A stretch of 64,000 nt of DNA from Phyllobacteriaceae bacterium (GTDB lineage Bacteria; Pseudomonadota; Alphaproteobacteria; Rhizobiales; Rhizobiaceae), in assembly GCA_016711085.1 (NCBI GenBank), contig JADJTR010000007.1:1-64000 (forward strand), written 5' to 3'. Position numbers and translations under genes: made by a program. The notes below the pieces were generated by a model. It had not been told where the DNA came from, did not search any database, and was given only the letters and a program-made list of their open reading frames with translations. Positions 35,072 through 45,749 of the stretch are shown one piece after another. The first letter of the stretch is position 1, and each line of letters begins with the position of its first letter.

Positions 35072-37867
35072 TCAGCTTTCGGCGGATTTAGCGCGGCCGG
35101 GTTTGGCCGCCTCGCCCTCGAGCACGGCAACAAGGCGTTCGCGGATTTTCTGCTGGCGGGATTCGCTGGTTATTTTATGGCCGACGAGATCGGTCACGTA
35201 GAAGGTGTCGATGATCTTCTCGCCGAAGGTGGTGATGTGGGCCGAGGCGATGTCGAGCGACAGATCGGCGATGGCGCCGGTAATGTCGGAGAGCAGGCCG
35301 GTGCGGTCGAGGCCCTCCAGCTCGATCACCGAAAAGCGGTTCGACAGCGTGTTGCGGATGACGACATCCGGGGCGATGCGGAAGGCCTTGGCGGCGCGTT
35401 TCGGCCGCGTCTTCTTTTCGATGATCTCGGAGAGCCAGGCCCTGCCGGAAAGCGCGTCCTCGATCAGTTTGCCGACGCGCTCGCCGCGGCGCTGTTCATC
35501 CTCGTCGCGCTCGAATTCGCGGGAAATGAGGATGGTGTCGAGCGCCCTTCCGTCGGCGGTGGTGAAGATGTGGGCGTCGACGATGTTGCCGCCCGCCGCC
35601 GCGCAGGCGCCTGTGACGATCGACAGCAGGCGCGGATGATCGGGCGCGAGCACGGTGATTTCGGTGACGGCGTGGAAATCGTGGGCGCGCACCTGGGTCG
35701 CCACCGGCCGGGTGAAGGCGCCGGCCTCGCGCAGGAAGGCGGCGTGGCGGAGCTGATCGTCGAAGGCGACGGTCAGCAGATAATTGTCGTAGTGCAGGGC
35801 GACGAGGCCGGCGCGTTCGCTCTCCGGCCAGTCCTTCAGCGCCGCCGAAAGCCTGGCGCGCGCTTCCTTGGCCCGTTCGGCGCGCGATACTTCGGAGAAG
35901 CCGCCGGTCAGCAACAGCTCGGTTTCATAGTAGAGCGAGCGCAACAGCTGACCTTTCCAGCCATTCCACACGCCGGGACCAACGCCGCGCGTGTCGCAGA
36001 CGGTCAGGACGAGGAGCAGTTTAAGCTGCTCCACCGATTGCACCGTCTCGGCGAAGGTTTCGATGGTCTTGCGGTCGTTGAGGTCGCGGGTCTGCGCCGT
36101 CATCGACATGACGAGGTGGTTTTCGATCAGCCAGGCGATGGTCTCGACCTCGGCCGGCGAAAAGCCCATCGCCGGACAGATGCGCCGGGCGATGCGGCCG
36201 CCGGCGACCGAATGGTCCTCCGGGCGGCCTTTGGCGATATCGTGCAGCAGCACCGCGACATAGAGCAGTTCGCGCTGGTGCTTCAGGCCCGGAACCAGCT
36301 TGTGGGCGAGCGGGTGGAGTTTTTCGCCGTCGCCGCGCTCGATCTCGGCCAGCACCCCGACGCAACGCAGCAGATGCTCATCGACGGTGTAGTGGTGATA
36401 CATGTTGAACTGCATCATCGCGACGATCTTGCCGAATTCCGGAACGATGCGGGCAAGCAGGCCGGCTTCGTTCATGCGGCGCAGATTGAGTTCGGGATCG
36501 CGGCGCGAGGTGAGGATGTCGAGAAACAGGCGGTTGGCTTCGGCGTCGCGGCGCAAGTCCCGATCGACCAGATGCAGCGAGCGAGTCAGCAGCTTCATCG
36601 CGTCGGGATGGTATTCCAGCCCGTGCTTGTCGGCGAACCAGAACAGGCGAAGCATGTTGACCGGATCGCGCTCGAACACCTTGTCGCCGGCAACCGAAAT
36701 GCGGTGATTGTCGACGATGAAATCGGTCGTGCCGGCGAGCTTGCGGCGGCGGCGCGAAAATGTCGCCAACAGGCGGTTGAAGCCGCCGGCGCTCTGGTCG
36801 GCCTGTTCTTCCTCGAGCGCCGTGCAGAAGATGCGGGTCAGATCGCCGACATCCTTGGCGACGGTGAAATAGTCCTTCATGAAACGCTCGACCGCCGAAA
36901 GGCCGGGCGAGGCCTGGTAGCCCATGCGTTCGGCAATCTCGCGCTGCAGGTCGAAATGCAGCCGCTCCTCCGGCTTGCCGGTGGCGAAATGCATGTGGCA
37001 GCGCACCGTCCAGAGAAAATCCTCGGCCTCGCGGAAGCGGCGGTATTCAACGGCGGTGAATGCCCCTTTTTCCACCAGCTGCTCGCCGGTCGGCACGCGG
37101 TAGAAATATTTGCCGATCCAGAACAGCGTGTGCAGATCGCGCAGGCCGCCCTTGCCGTCCTTGACGTTGGGTTCGACGAGATAGCGGCTCTCGCCGGCCT
37201 TGCGATGGCGGTCGTCGCGTTCGGCAAGCTTGGCGGCGACGTATTCCGCGCCGGTGTCCTTGACGACCTCGGCGTCGAAGCGTTTGGCCATTTCGTCGAA
37301 CAGGGACTGCTCGCCGAGAATGAAGCGCGCCTCGAGCAAGGCCGTGCGAATCGTCATGTCGCCCCGCGCCTGGCGCAGACATTCGTCGACGCTGCGGGTG
37401 GAATGGCCGACCTTCAGGCCGAGGTCCCACAGCATGTAGAGCACGTATTCGATGACCTGCTCGCCCCAGGGCGTCTGTTTCCATGGCAGGATGAACAGCA
37501 GGTCGATGTCGGAGCCGGGCGCCAGCGTGCCGCGGCCATAGCCGCCGACGGCGGCCACGGCGAGGCGCTCGGCAGCGGTGCGGTTGGGGCTCGGATAGAC
37601 GCGGGCGGCGGCGAAATCGTGCAAAGCCGCGATCAGCTCGTCGATCAGGCGGGACAGGCGGGCGGCGCAGGCCGCCCCGTCGTCCTCGGCCAGCAACAGG
37701 CGTTCGGCGGCGTCGCGGCCGTCCTTCAGGGCCGATTTGAACAGCGCCAGAACCTCGCCGCGCGCCGCGGTCGAGACAGGATCGCCGGCGGCGGCAATGG
37801 CGTCGAGACCGGCGCGAAAGGCGCCGGCGTTAAGGATCTCGTCGAATTTCAGCGCGGTCTTCGCCAT
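35072..37867 (-). CDS. glnD: GlnD, bifunctional uridylyltransferase/uridylyl-removing enzyme for PII
   Basis: Nitrogen sensor that uridylylates or deuridylylates GlnB/GlnK. About 931 residues. Nucleotidyltransferase domain with VGGYGRGTLAPGSDIDLLF, HD domain (LLHDIAKGRPEDHS), and two C-terminal ACT domains (starting near EITVLAPDHPRLL and FSVIELEGLDRTGLLSDI). ATG 37867 (MAKTALKFDEIL) is taken; another in-frame ATG at 37894 adds nine residues. Upstream, 38-90 nt away, a toxin-antitoxin module points the other way. Confidence 0.96.
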   Translation of the reverse strand: MAKTALKFDEILNAGAFRAGLDAIAAAGDPVSTAARGEVLALFKSALKDGRDAAERLLLAEDDGAACAARLSRLIDELIAALHDFAAARVYPSPNRTAAERLAVAAVGGYGRGTLAPGSDIDLLFILPWKQTPWGEQVIEYVLYMLWDLGLKVGHSTRSVDECLRQARGDMTIRTALLEARFILGEQSLFDEMAKRFDAEVVKDTGAEYVAAKLAERDDRHRKAGESRYLVEPNVKDGKGGLRDLHTLFWIGKYFYRVPTGEQLVEKGAFTAVEYRRFREAEDFLWTVRCHMHFATGKPEERLHFDLQREIAERMGYQASPGLSAVERFMKDYFTVAKDVGDLTRIFCTALEEEQADQSAGGFNRLLATFSRRRRKLAGTTDFIVDNHRISVAGDKVFERDPVNMLRLFWFADKHGLEYHPDAMKLLTRSLHLVDRDLRRDAEANRLFLDILTSRRDPELNLRRMNEAGLLARIVPEFGKIVAMMQFNMYHHYTVDEHLLRCVGVLAEIERGDGEKLHPLAHKLVPGLKHQRELLYVAVLLHDIAKGRPEDHSVAGGRIARRICPAMGFSPAEVETIAWLIENHLVMSMTAQTRDLNDRKTIETFAETVQSVEQLKLLLVLTVCDTRGVGPGVWNGWKGQLLRSLYYETELLLTGGFSEVSRAERAKEARARLSAALKDWPESERAGLVALHYDNYLLTVAFDDQLRHAAFLREAGAFTRPVATQVRAHDFHAVTEITVLAPDHPRLLSIVTGACAAAGGNIVDAHIFTTADGRALDTILISREFERDEDEQRRGERVGKLIEDALSGRAWLSEIIEKKTRPKRAAKAFRIAPDVVIRNTLSNRFSVIELEGLDRTGLLSDITGAIADLSLDIASAHITTFGEKIIDTFYVTDLVGHKITSESRQQKIRERLVAVLEGEAAKPGRAKSAES

Positions 37868-37956
37868 GTCGCCCCGGATCAAGCGGCGCGTCATAGCGCG
37901 ATTTGGGGGAGGAGGGCCAGAGAAGCGCAGCGCGGATCGACATCCGTGTAAAAAGC

Positions 37957-37972
37957 CGATATCATGATATCG
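37957..37972. promoter_or_regulatory. Perfect palindrome, probable operator of the toxin-antitoxin pair
   Basis: CGATATCATGATATCG is a 16-bp perfect palindrome 10 nt before the antitoxin ATG. FitA/VapB-type ribbon-helix-helix antitoxins repress their own promoter through such inverted repeats, so autoregulation is likely. It could also affect glnD on the other side. Confidence 0.7.
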
Positions 37973-37982
37973 TCATTTGGAG

Positions 37983-38237
37983 ATGCCCATAGCGCAACTT
38001 GTCGTTCGCCGTATCGATGAATCGGTAAAGTCCCGGTTGGCGGAACGCGCCGCGCGGCATGGCCGCAGTGTCGAAGCCGAGGTTCGCGCCATCCTTCAGG
38101 ACGCGGTCAAGAATGAAGGCCGCCTGGATGCGGGTCTGGGTTCGAGAATCGCGGCGCGTTTCACACAACATGAATTGGCCGACGAAATCACTGAAATCCG
38201 TGGAGCGGAACTGGCCGGGGCCGAATTCGGCCCATGA
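37983..38237 (+). CDS. FitA/VapB-like ribbon-helix-helix antitoxin
   Basis: An 84-residue protein beginning MPIAQLVVRRIDESVKSRLA. The strand AQLVVRR and helices (VKSRLAERAARHG, SVEAEVRAIL) are the FitA-type RHH domain. The C-terminal acidic/hydrophobic tail should wrap the PIN toxin. GGAG precedes ATG 37983. The stop overlaps the toxin start (ATGA, 38234-38237), the classical layout of a type II TA operon. Confidence 0.88.
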   Translation: MPIAQLVVRRIDESVKSRLAERAARHGRSVEAEVRAILQDAVKNEGRLDAGLGSRIAARFTQHELADEITEIRGAELAGAEFGP

Positions 38238-38656
38238 TCATTCTCGACACCAATGTCGTCTTTGCGTTGATGGCGCCGTCGCGCAACCCTACGGTGGTCG
38301 AATGGCTCGACCGGCAGGCCGAGACCGACATCTGGACAACGTCGGTCACCGTCATGGAATCCCGTTACGGGCTGGGGCTGCTGCCGGAAGGCAGGCGAAA
38401 AACGGAACTCGATGCGGCATTTTCCGCATTGTTGCACGAAGACCTTGAAGACCGTGTGCTGGCCTTTGACCGTCTGGCCGCCGATCACGCCGCGGCGATA
38501 GCACTTGACCTTAAGCGCGGCGGGCAGACGCTCGACTTTCGCGACGTCCAGATCGCCGCCATCGCCTTTTCGCGCCGCGCGACGGTCGCGACAAGGAATG
38601 TCAGACATTTCGCCCATTCGGGCGTGAATTTGGTCAATCCGTGGGTGGACCCGTGA
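38234..38656 (+). CDS. VapC/FitB-like PIN-domain toxin
   Basis: A 140-residue PIN ribonuclease. The acidic catalytic residues are seen in MIILDTNVVFALM (Asp5), VMESRYGLGLLPEGRR (Glu), TLDFRDVQIAAIA (Asp) and the C-terminal TRNVRHFAHSGV (N-x-x-HF pattern). It would cleave RNA, often initiator tRNA in VapC. It ends 4 nt before mutS, which converges from the other strand. Confidence 0.9.
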   Translation: MIILDTNVVFALMAPSRNPTVVEWLDRQAETDIWTTSVTVMESRYGLGLLPEGRRKTELDAAFSALLHEDLEDRVLAFDRLAADHAAAIALDLKRGGQTLDFRDVQIAAIAFSRRATVATRNVRHFAHSGVNLVNPWVDP

Positions 38657-38659
38657 AGG

Positions 38660-41351
38660 TCACGCCATCCCCTTCAACCGGTAGAGCGCATCCAGGGCTT
38701 CGCGCGGCGTCAGTTCGTCCGGGTTGAGGGCGGCGAAGGCGGCGCGCAGAGCATCCGTCTTTCCCGGCTTCGGCTCGGCCTGTCGGGCCACGGCGGAAAA
38801 CAACGGCAGATCGTCGACGATGCGGTCGCGGGCGCGCGCCACTTCGGCGTTTTCGAGCCGGTGCAGCACGTCGCGGGCGCGGGCGACCACCGCCGCCGGC
38901 AGGCCGGCGAGGCGGGCGACCTGCACGCCGTAAGAGCGGTCGGCGGCGCCCTGGCCGACCTCGTGCAGGAAGACCACGTCGCCCTCCCATTCACGCACCT
39001 TCATGGTGACGTTTCTCAGCCGCGCCAGTTTCTCGGCCAACGCCGTCATCTCGTGGAAATGGGTGGCGAAAATGGCGCGGGCGCGGTTTTTCTCGTGCAG
39101 GTATTCGATCGCCGCCCAGGCGATGGAGAGGCCATCGAAAGTGGCGGTGCCGCGACCGATTTCGTCGAGGATGACCAGCGCCCGCTCGCCCGCCTGGTTG
39201 AGGATCGCCGCCGTCTCGACCATCTCGACCATGAAGGTCGAGCGGCCGCGCGCCAGATCGTCGGAGGCGCCGACACGGGAGAACAATTGGTCGACGACGC
39301 CGATCGTCGCGCTCCTCGCCGGCACGAACATGCCGGCCTGCGCCAGAATGGCGATCAGCGCGTTCTGGCGCAGAAAGGTTGATTTGCCGCCCATGTTGGG
39401 GCCGGTCAGCAGCCAGATCCGCCGGGCCCTTGACCGTTCGCCGGCGAAAGATCGCAGTCATTGGCGACGAAGGGCTGCTCGCCGGCGCGGCGCAGCGCCT
39501 GCTCGACGACCGGATGGCGCCCGCCCTCGATGCGGAAATCGAGCAGGTCATCGACCGCGGGCGGACCAAGCCGTCGCGGCGGCCAATTCGGCGATGGCGG
39601 CGACGACATCGAGCGCGGCCAGCGCCCGCGCGCCGCGCGGACCGGATCGCCTTCGGCCACCAGCCGCGACCAGCTCGTCGAAGATCGCCAGCTCGATCGC
39701 CAGCGCCTGGCCGGCGGCATTGGCGATCTTGGCTCTCCAGCTCGGCCAGTTCCGTGGTGGTGAAACGCATCGCGCTCGCCATCGTCTGGCGATGGATGAA
39801 GCGGGCCTTGGCTTCCGGCGTGCCGGCCGGATGCTCCTGATGATTGGCGGTCACCTCGATGTAGTAGCCGAGGACATTGTTGTGCCGGATCTTGAGCGAG
39901 CGGATGCCGGTTTCCTCGATCAGCGCGCCTGCATCCCGGCGATGACGCGCCGCGCAATCGTCGCGCAGCGCGCGCAGCTCGTCGAGTCGGCGGCATGGCC
40001 CTTTGGCGACGAAACCGCCATCGCGCTTGATCAGCGGCGGTTCGGGGCCAGCGCCCGCTCCAGGCGCCGGGACAGGTCGGCCGGGGAAGATCGCAGAGCG
40101 CCGCGCGCCGTCGACAATTCGCCGGCGGATCGCCGGCGAGCAGCGGCGACATGGCGTTGGCCAGCGCGAGCCCGTCGCGCAGCGCGGCCAGATCGCGCGG
40201 GCCGCCGCGGTCGAGCGCCAGCCGCGACAGGGCGCGCGCCATGTCGGGCGCGCTTGAGCGCCGCGCAGGCGGTGGCGCAGGTCGGCTCGGCGAACAGGAA
40301 CGACACCGATCCTGGCGGGCGGCGATGGCGGCGGGATCGGTCAGCGGCGCGGCGATCCGCTCGGCGAGCAGCCGCGCGCCGGGGCCGGTCACCGTTCGGT
40401 CGATTGCCTTCAGCAGGCTGCCGTCGCGGCCGCCCGAAAGGGTCTGGACAATTTCCAGATTGGCGCGGGTCGCGGCGTCGATGAACATGCGCGCCGGCGC
40501 GTTCGCGCTCAGGGCGCTGCACCGGCGGGGCGCGCCGCCATCTGGGTCCTCTCGACATAGGCGATAACGCCCGGCCGCGCCGACAATTCGGCGCGGCCGA
40601 AACCGCCGAATCCGTCGAGCGCGCCGACGCCGAAAAAACGGGCGATGCGGCCGGAGGCGGACGCACTGTCGAACAGCGGCGCGGGTTCCGGCCGGGCGAT
40701 GCGGCCTATCTGGGCAATGACCGGCCGCATTTCCGGATCGTGAAACACCGGCTCGGCGACGATCAGTTCGCGCGGATCGACGCGAGCGACATCGGCGAGC
40801 AGGCGCGCCGGCGACGTTTCGGCGACGCGGAAGGCGCCGGTGGAGATGTCAATCCAGGCGAGCGCCATGCCCTCGCCCCTGGCCCGGCCGAGCGCGGCGA
40901 GATAGTTCGATTCCGACGGGTCGAGCAGCCGGTCCTCGGTGATCGTGCCGGGCGTGACAAGGCGGATGACATCGCGGCGCACCACCGATTTCGAGCCGCG
41001 CTTCCTCGCCTCGGCCGGGTCCTCGATCTGTTCGCAGACGGCGACGCGGTGGCCGAGGCCGATCAGCTTTTGCAAATAGTCGTCGGCGGCGTGGACCGGC
41101 ACGCCGCACATCGGGATATCGTCGCCGAGGTGTTTTCCCCGCTTGGTCAGCGCGATTCCGAGCGCCCGGGAAGCGATTTCGGCGTCGCCGAAAAACAGCT
41201 CGTAGAAATCGCCCATGCGGTAGAACAGCAGGCAATCCGGATTGGCGGTCTTGATCTCGATGTACTGGGCCATCACCGGCGTGGCGCGTTCGCCGCGCCG
41301 GGCGCCTGGGGCCGGGGCCGGGCGGTCGGCTGACGGCGGGGCATCCATCAT
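38660..41351 (-). pseudogene. mutS: MutS mismatch-recognition ATPase, reading frame broken repeatedly
   Basis: The N-terminal 280 residues are intact (MAQYIEIKTANPDCLLFYRM, with GDFYELFF). The C-terminal ATPase is intact from LLTGPNMGGKST (Walker A, about 39400) through LILDEIGRGTATFDG-like Walker B and FATHFHEMT to the end at 38660. Between about 40510 and 39425 the MutS core and connector are recognisable only by changing frame ten or so times, for example VSFLFAEP, ALKRA, PDMARALSRLALDRGG, RFIHRQTMASAMRFTT and RIEGGRHPVVEQAL. All changes look like single missing or extra bases, with little sequence decay, so poor local sequence quality is likelier than true loss. Confidence 0.85.
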
Positions 41352-41471
41352 CGTTCACGGGCGCTCACGATTACTCTTGTCGCAGCACCCTTGTTGGCGC
41401 TTTACGGCCTCGAAGTGTAGCCTTATTCCCGACGCTCCACAAAAGGATCGCCGGGAGGGGTGCGCCGCATC

Positions 41472-43758
41472 ATGAACGCCAGGCCGAAACACGATAATGC
41501 CGGACCCTCGGTCAGCGACGAGGAGGCGCTCGCCTTCCACGCCAATGGGCGGCCGGGCAAGCTGGAAATCACGCCGACCAAGCCGATGGCGACGCAGCGC
41601 GACCTGTCGCTGGCCTATTCGCCGGGCGTCGCGGTGCCGGTCAAGGCGATCGCCGCGGATCCGAGCCGCGCCTTCGACTACACGGCGCGCGGCAACATGG
41701 TGGCGGTCATCACCAACGGCACGGCCATTCTCGGCCTCGGCAATCTCGGCGCGCTCGCCTCCAAGCCGGTGATGGAAGGCAAGGCGGTGCTGTTCAAGCG
41801 CTTCGCCGACGTCGATTCCATCGACCTCGAGGTCGATACCGAGGATCCGGAAGAATTCATCAACTGCGTGCGCTTCCTGGCGCCGGCGTTCGGCGGCATC
41901 AACCTCGAGGACATCAAGGCGCCGGAGTGCTTCATCATCGAGCAGCGGCTGCGCGAGCTGATGGACATTCCGGTCTTTCATGACGACCAGCACGGCACCG
42001 CGATCATCGCCGCCGCCGGCCTGATCAACGCGCTGTTCCTGACCGGGCGCGACCTCAAGATCGACCAGGCTCGTCTGCAACGGCGCCGGCGCCGCCGGCA
42101 TCGCCTGCGTCGAGCTGGTCAAGGCGCTCGGCATGCCCAACGAGAACGTCATCCTCTGCGACACCAAGGGCGTGGTCTACAAGGGCCGCACCGAGGGCAT
42201 GAACCAGTGGAAGTCGGCCCACGCGGTGACGACGGACGCCCGCAGCCTCGCCGACGCGATGAAGGGCGCCGACGTCTTCTTCGGCCTCTCGGCCAAGGGC
42301 GCGCTGACGCCGGCCATGATCAAGTCGATGGCGAAGAACCCGATCATCTTCGCCATGGCCAATCCCGATCCGGAAATCACGCCGGAGGAAGTGGCCGACA
42401 TCCGCGACGACGCCATCATGGCGACCGGCCGTTCGGACTATCCGAACCAGGTCAACAACGTGCTCGGCTTTCCCTACATCTTCCGCGGCGCGCTCGACGT
42501 GCGGGCGTCGACGATCAACGACGCGATGAAGATCGCGGCGGCGCGCCGCCTCGCCGAACTGGCGCGCGAGGACGTGCCGGACGACGTGGCGGCGGCCTAT
42601 CAGGGCCAACGGCCGAAATTCGGCCCCGGCTACATCATTCCGGTGCCGTTCGATCCGCGCCTGATCTCGGCCATTCCGGTGGCCGTGGCGCGCGCCGCGA
42701 TGGATTCCGGCGTCGCCAAGAAGCCGATCCTCGACCTCGACGCCTATGCCCGCGAACTCGCCGGCCGGCGCGATCCGATCGCCTCGACGCTGCAGCGCAT
42801 CTACGACCGCGTGCGCCGGCAGCCGAAGCGCGTCGTCTTCGCCGAGGGCGAGGAAGAGCAGATGATGCGGGCGGCGGCGGCTTACGCCAACCAGAAGCTC
42901 GGCACGGCGATCCTGCTCGGACGCGAGGACGTCATGCGGGCGACGGCGAAAAACGCCGGCGTCGACATCGAGCGGCCGGGCATCGAAATCGTCAACGCCC
43001 GCCTGTCCAAGCGCTCGGGCGCCTATGCCGATTTCCTTTACGAGCGCATGCAGCGCAAGGGCTTCCTCTATCGCGACAGCCTGCGCCTGATCAACACCGA
43101 CCGCAACCATTTCGCCGCCGCCATGGTGGCGCTCGGCGACGCCGACGCCATGGTCTCGGGCGTGACGCGCAATTATTCCACCGTGCTGGAGGATGTGCGT
43201 CGCGTCATCGACGAGCGGCCCGGCCACCGCGTCATCGGCGTGTCCATCGCGCTGTGCCGCGGCCGCACCGTGCTGGTCGCCGACACCGCCGTGCACGACA
43301 TGCCGACAGCGGAGCAATTGGCCGACATTGCCGAGGAAGCCGCCGGCATGGCGCGGCGCATGGGCTACGAGCCGCGCGTCGCCATGCTCGCCTATTCCAC
43401 CTTCGGCCATCCGCCGGGCGAACGTTCGGAGCGGGTGCAGGAGGCGGTGAAAATCCTCGACCGACGGCGCGTCGATTTCGAATACGATGGCGAGATGGCG
43501 GCGGACGTGGCGCTCGATCCGAAAAAGATGGAGCTCTATCCGTTCTGCCGCCTGTCGGGTCCGGCCAATGTGCTGGTGATGCCGGCGTTCCACTCGGCCT
43601 CGATCTCGACCAAGATGCTGCAGGAACTTGGCGGCTCGACGGTGATCGGGCCGCTGCTGGTCGGCCTCAACAAGCCGGTGCAGATCGTTCCGCTCGGGGC
43701 GAAGGATTCCGACATCGTCAACATGGCGGCGATCGCCGCCTACAATGTCGGGGGATAG
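41472..43758 (+). CDS. maeB: NADP-dependent malic enzyme with phosphotransacetylase-like domain (frameshifted)
   Basis: Oxidative decarboxylation of malate to pyruvate. The N-terminal malic domain has LAYSPGVAVPVKAIA and PVFHDDQHGTAI. The Rossmann part has LVCNGAGAAGIACVELV, and from about residue 430 comes the PTA-like domain (RVVFAEGEEEQMMRAA). About 760 residues, as in rhizobial Tme/Dme. One extra G at about 42069 shifts the frame before LVCNGAG; the downstream frame runs to 43758. ATG 41472 chosen. It is divergent from mutS, a neighbourhood I recall from Sinorhizobium. Confidence 0.92.
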
Positions 43759-43766
43759 GCGGAAAC

Positions 43767-44612
43767 TTAGGCGGCGAACCGCTCCGCTTCCGGACCGTAA
43801 TGGGCGATGTAGCGGCCGGCGATGGTTTCGACCGGCAGGATGACGAGCACGTCGACCGAGCCGAATTCATGGTCGACGACGCAGCCATCGCCGATCATCG
43901 CGCCAACGCGCAGATAGCCCTTGATCAACGGCGGCATGCCGGCGAGCGCGGTGCGCATGTCGACCGCTTCGGCCGGAACCAGATCCATCGATGTGCGCCG
44001 TAGCGGCAGCGCCGCCGCCGCCCAATCGCCTCGGGCGCGGAAATTGTGGTGCAGGTAGGACAGCGCCTGGGCATGCGCCGCCGGCACCGTGCCGGGAAAC
44101 GAGGCGCAGCCCGTCATCACGTCGATGTCGTGGCGGCGGCAATAGGCCCAGATGCCCTGCCACAGCAATTCGATGGTGCGCTTGGTGCGCCATGCCGGCA
44201 GCACGCAGGAGCGGCCGAGTTCCAGGAATGAACGGTCTGGATGGCGGGCGACGAGGCGGTCGAGTTCGAATTCGCCGGAGGTGTAGAAACCGCCGGCCAG
44301 CGCCGAACGGTCCTGGCGCAACAGGCGGTAGGTGCCGACGATACGGTCGCGATCGCGTCCGGGCAGCGCCTGATCGACGACCAGAAGATGGTCGCAGACA
44401 TCGTCGAAACGATCGACGTCGCGGGCCCCGGGCGCGCTGTCGCCACCGCCGAAAAAGACGGCGTGGCGCAGTTCCTGGGCGGCGGCGACTTCGCCCGAAT
44501 CGCGGGCGAGGCGGACTTCCAGCGAACCGATGCGTCCGAGCAAATCGTTGGCGCGCCGCAGGGCGGCGACGGTGGAGAGGGCAGGCGTCGTGGGGGCGTG
44601 ATTCGTCCTCAT
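43767..44612 (-). CDS. olsB: OlsB-like ornithine N-acyltransferase (lyso-ornithine lipid synthesis)
   Basis: A 281-residue acyl-ACP-dependent N-acyltransferase of the hemolysin/OlsB (GNAT-like) family. LRHAVFFGG near residue 45, VGTYRLLRQ, FELGRSCVLPAWRT written here as LELGRSCVLPAWR, and PPLIKGYLRVGAMIGD are OlsB signatures. ATG 44612 follows GGGAGAA. Ornithine lipids replace phospholipids under phosphate limitation in rhizobia; no Pho box was found before this gene. It converges on maeB with an 8-nt gap. Confidence 0.85.
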   Translation of the reverse strand: MRTNHAPTTPALSTVAALRRANDLLGRIGSLEVRLARDSGEVAAAQELRHAVFFGGGDSAPGARDVDRFDDVCDHLLVVDQALPGRDRDRIVGTYRLLRQDRSALAGGFYTSGEFELDRLVARHPDRSFLELGRSCVLPAWRTKRTIELLWQGIWAYCRRHDIDVMTGCASFPGTVPAAHAQALSYLHHNFRARGDWAAAALPLRRTSMDLVPAEAVDMRTALAGMPPLIKGYLRVGAMIGDGCVVDHEFGSVDVLVILPVETIAGRYIAHYGPEAERFAA

Positions 44613-44718
44613 CGCGGTTCTCCCGTTCAGGCGTCGATGCGATAGCGGCCGATTGCGACGAACCGATGACGCGGAAGAAGGGCGCGCGCGCCGGCGAAAG
44701 AACTGCTTCGCTGGCGCT

Positions 44719-45729
44719 TTATTGTGCGCCGGTTTTGGCGGCGATCCAGTCGCGGTAATTGGCGACGCGGGTATAGACGCCGTAGACGCCGGCGGCGCCG
44801 CAAACGGGTTCCGCCGCTTCCGGGCTGATGAACCAGGAGACGATGCCGACCTGGCGGTCGCCCTGCGGATCGCGGAGCAGAAGCGGACCGCCGGAATCGC
44901 CATAGCAGTGATCGTGCCCGCCCTGCGGCAAGCCGGCGCACAACATGGCCTCGGTCAACGGGTCGCCCATGGAGGAGGCGAAGAGCGCGGTCGCCACTTC
45001 GGTGGCATGCGGATCGATGCGGCTTCGCGCGGCGAAATCGGCAAAAAACCCGCGCAAATCTCCCACATAAATGTCCTTGACCGCTTGATTGCACACCGAA
45101 GGCGGCGGCATCTCGATTTCGGCCTGCATCAGGTCGAGCGGATACGAACCGTCCTCCATCCGGCCCCAGCCGATGAGGGTAACCTCGCCGCCGCCGGCCG
45201 ACGCCAGCGCGACGACCGGACGGTCTGCCGGTTCGGCGAGCTTCAGCAGCGTGAGGTCGTCCTCGAACGATCCCTCGGCGTGATCGTAGCCTTCGTGGAC
45301 ATGGATCTCGGCCACCGCGATGCGCCGGCCCTCGTTCAGATTGGTTGCGCCGGCGAGGACCGTGACATCGGCGGGAACGATCCGCTCCTCGCCGTCGAAC
45401 ATGCAGTGGGCGGCGGTGAGCACCCATTGCGGGGCAATCAGGCTGCCGCCGCAAAACTGCGCGTCGCCTTGCGATTGGGGATCGTCGGTCAGCCTTGCCG
45501 AACTGAGCAAGGCAATCTGGAAGGGCCAGGCGTCCTTCGCCGCCCGCACGCCGCCAATGACGCGACCGCTTTCGCCCGCATGCGCCTTGCGCCATTCGGC
45601 CCGGGCGGCCGGCACGCTCCGGAGTTGCGACAGGCTTTCCCGGCCTTCGCCGGCGTGGCCCGACGCTGACGCCGCCAAGCCTGAAGCCAAGGCGAGGCCG
45701 GCGCGCATGAGTATGTGCGTTCGCGTCAT
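44719..45729 (-). CDS. Exported S1 trypsin-like serine protease zymogen A
   Basis: A 336-residue protein from ATG 45729 with a signal peptide (to about ASASGHA), a propeptide, then the activation site SGR|VIGGVRAAKDAWPF. The catalytic triad is complete: LTAAHC, EDDLTLLKL and GDSGGP. The residue six before the Ser is Asp (HDHCYGDS), which predicts cleavage after Arg/Lys, but the SWG of the pocket wall is SWF, which may narrow the pocket. A 45-residue insert with GFFADFAARSRIDPH separates two cysteines and is shared with proteases B and C. Last of three tandem paralogues. Confidence 0.9.
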   Translation of the reverse strand: MTRTHILMRAGLALASGLAASASGHAGEGRESLSQLRSVPAARAEWRKAHAGESGRVIGGVRAAKDAWPFQIALLSSARLTDDPQSQGDAQFCGGSLIAPQWVLTAAHCMFDGEERIVPADVTVLAGATNLNEGRRIAVAEIHVHEGYDHAEGSFEDDLTLLKLAEPADRPVVALASAGGGEVTLIGWGRMEDGSYPLDLMQAEIEMPPPSVCNQAVKDIYVGDLRGFFADFAARSRIDPHATEVATALFASSMGDPLTEAMLCAGLPQGGHDHCYGDSGGPLLLRDPQGDRQVGIVSWFISPEAAEPVCGAAGVYGVYTRVANYRDWIAAKTGAQ

Positions 45730-45749
45730 CGCGCCGGCCCGCCCCCCGA

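Noticed and set aside
35177..37951. Plus-strand frame of 924 residues opposite glnD
   Set aside because: Antisense shadow of glnD, whose domains and length are complete.
39406..40488. Minus-strand 360-residue frame in the middle of mutS as a separate gene
   Set aside because: It is a patchwork of MutS segments and out-of-frame stretches, not an independent protein.
38660..41351. True hypermutator genotype from mutS loss
   Set aside because: Attractive because of the many indels, but the shifts show almost no accompanying decay and also hit essential genes, so sequence error is simpler. Kept only as a point to check.
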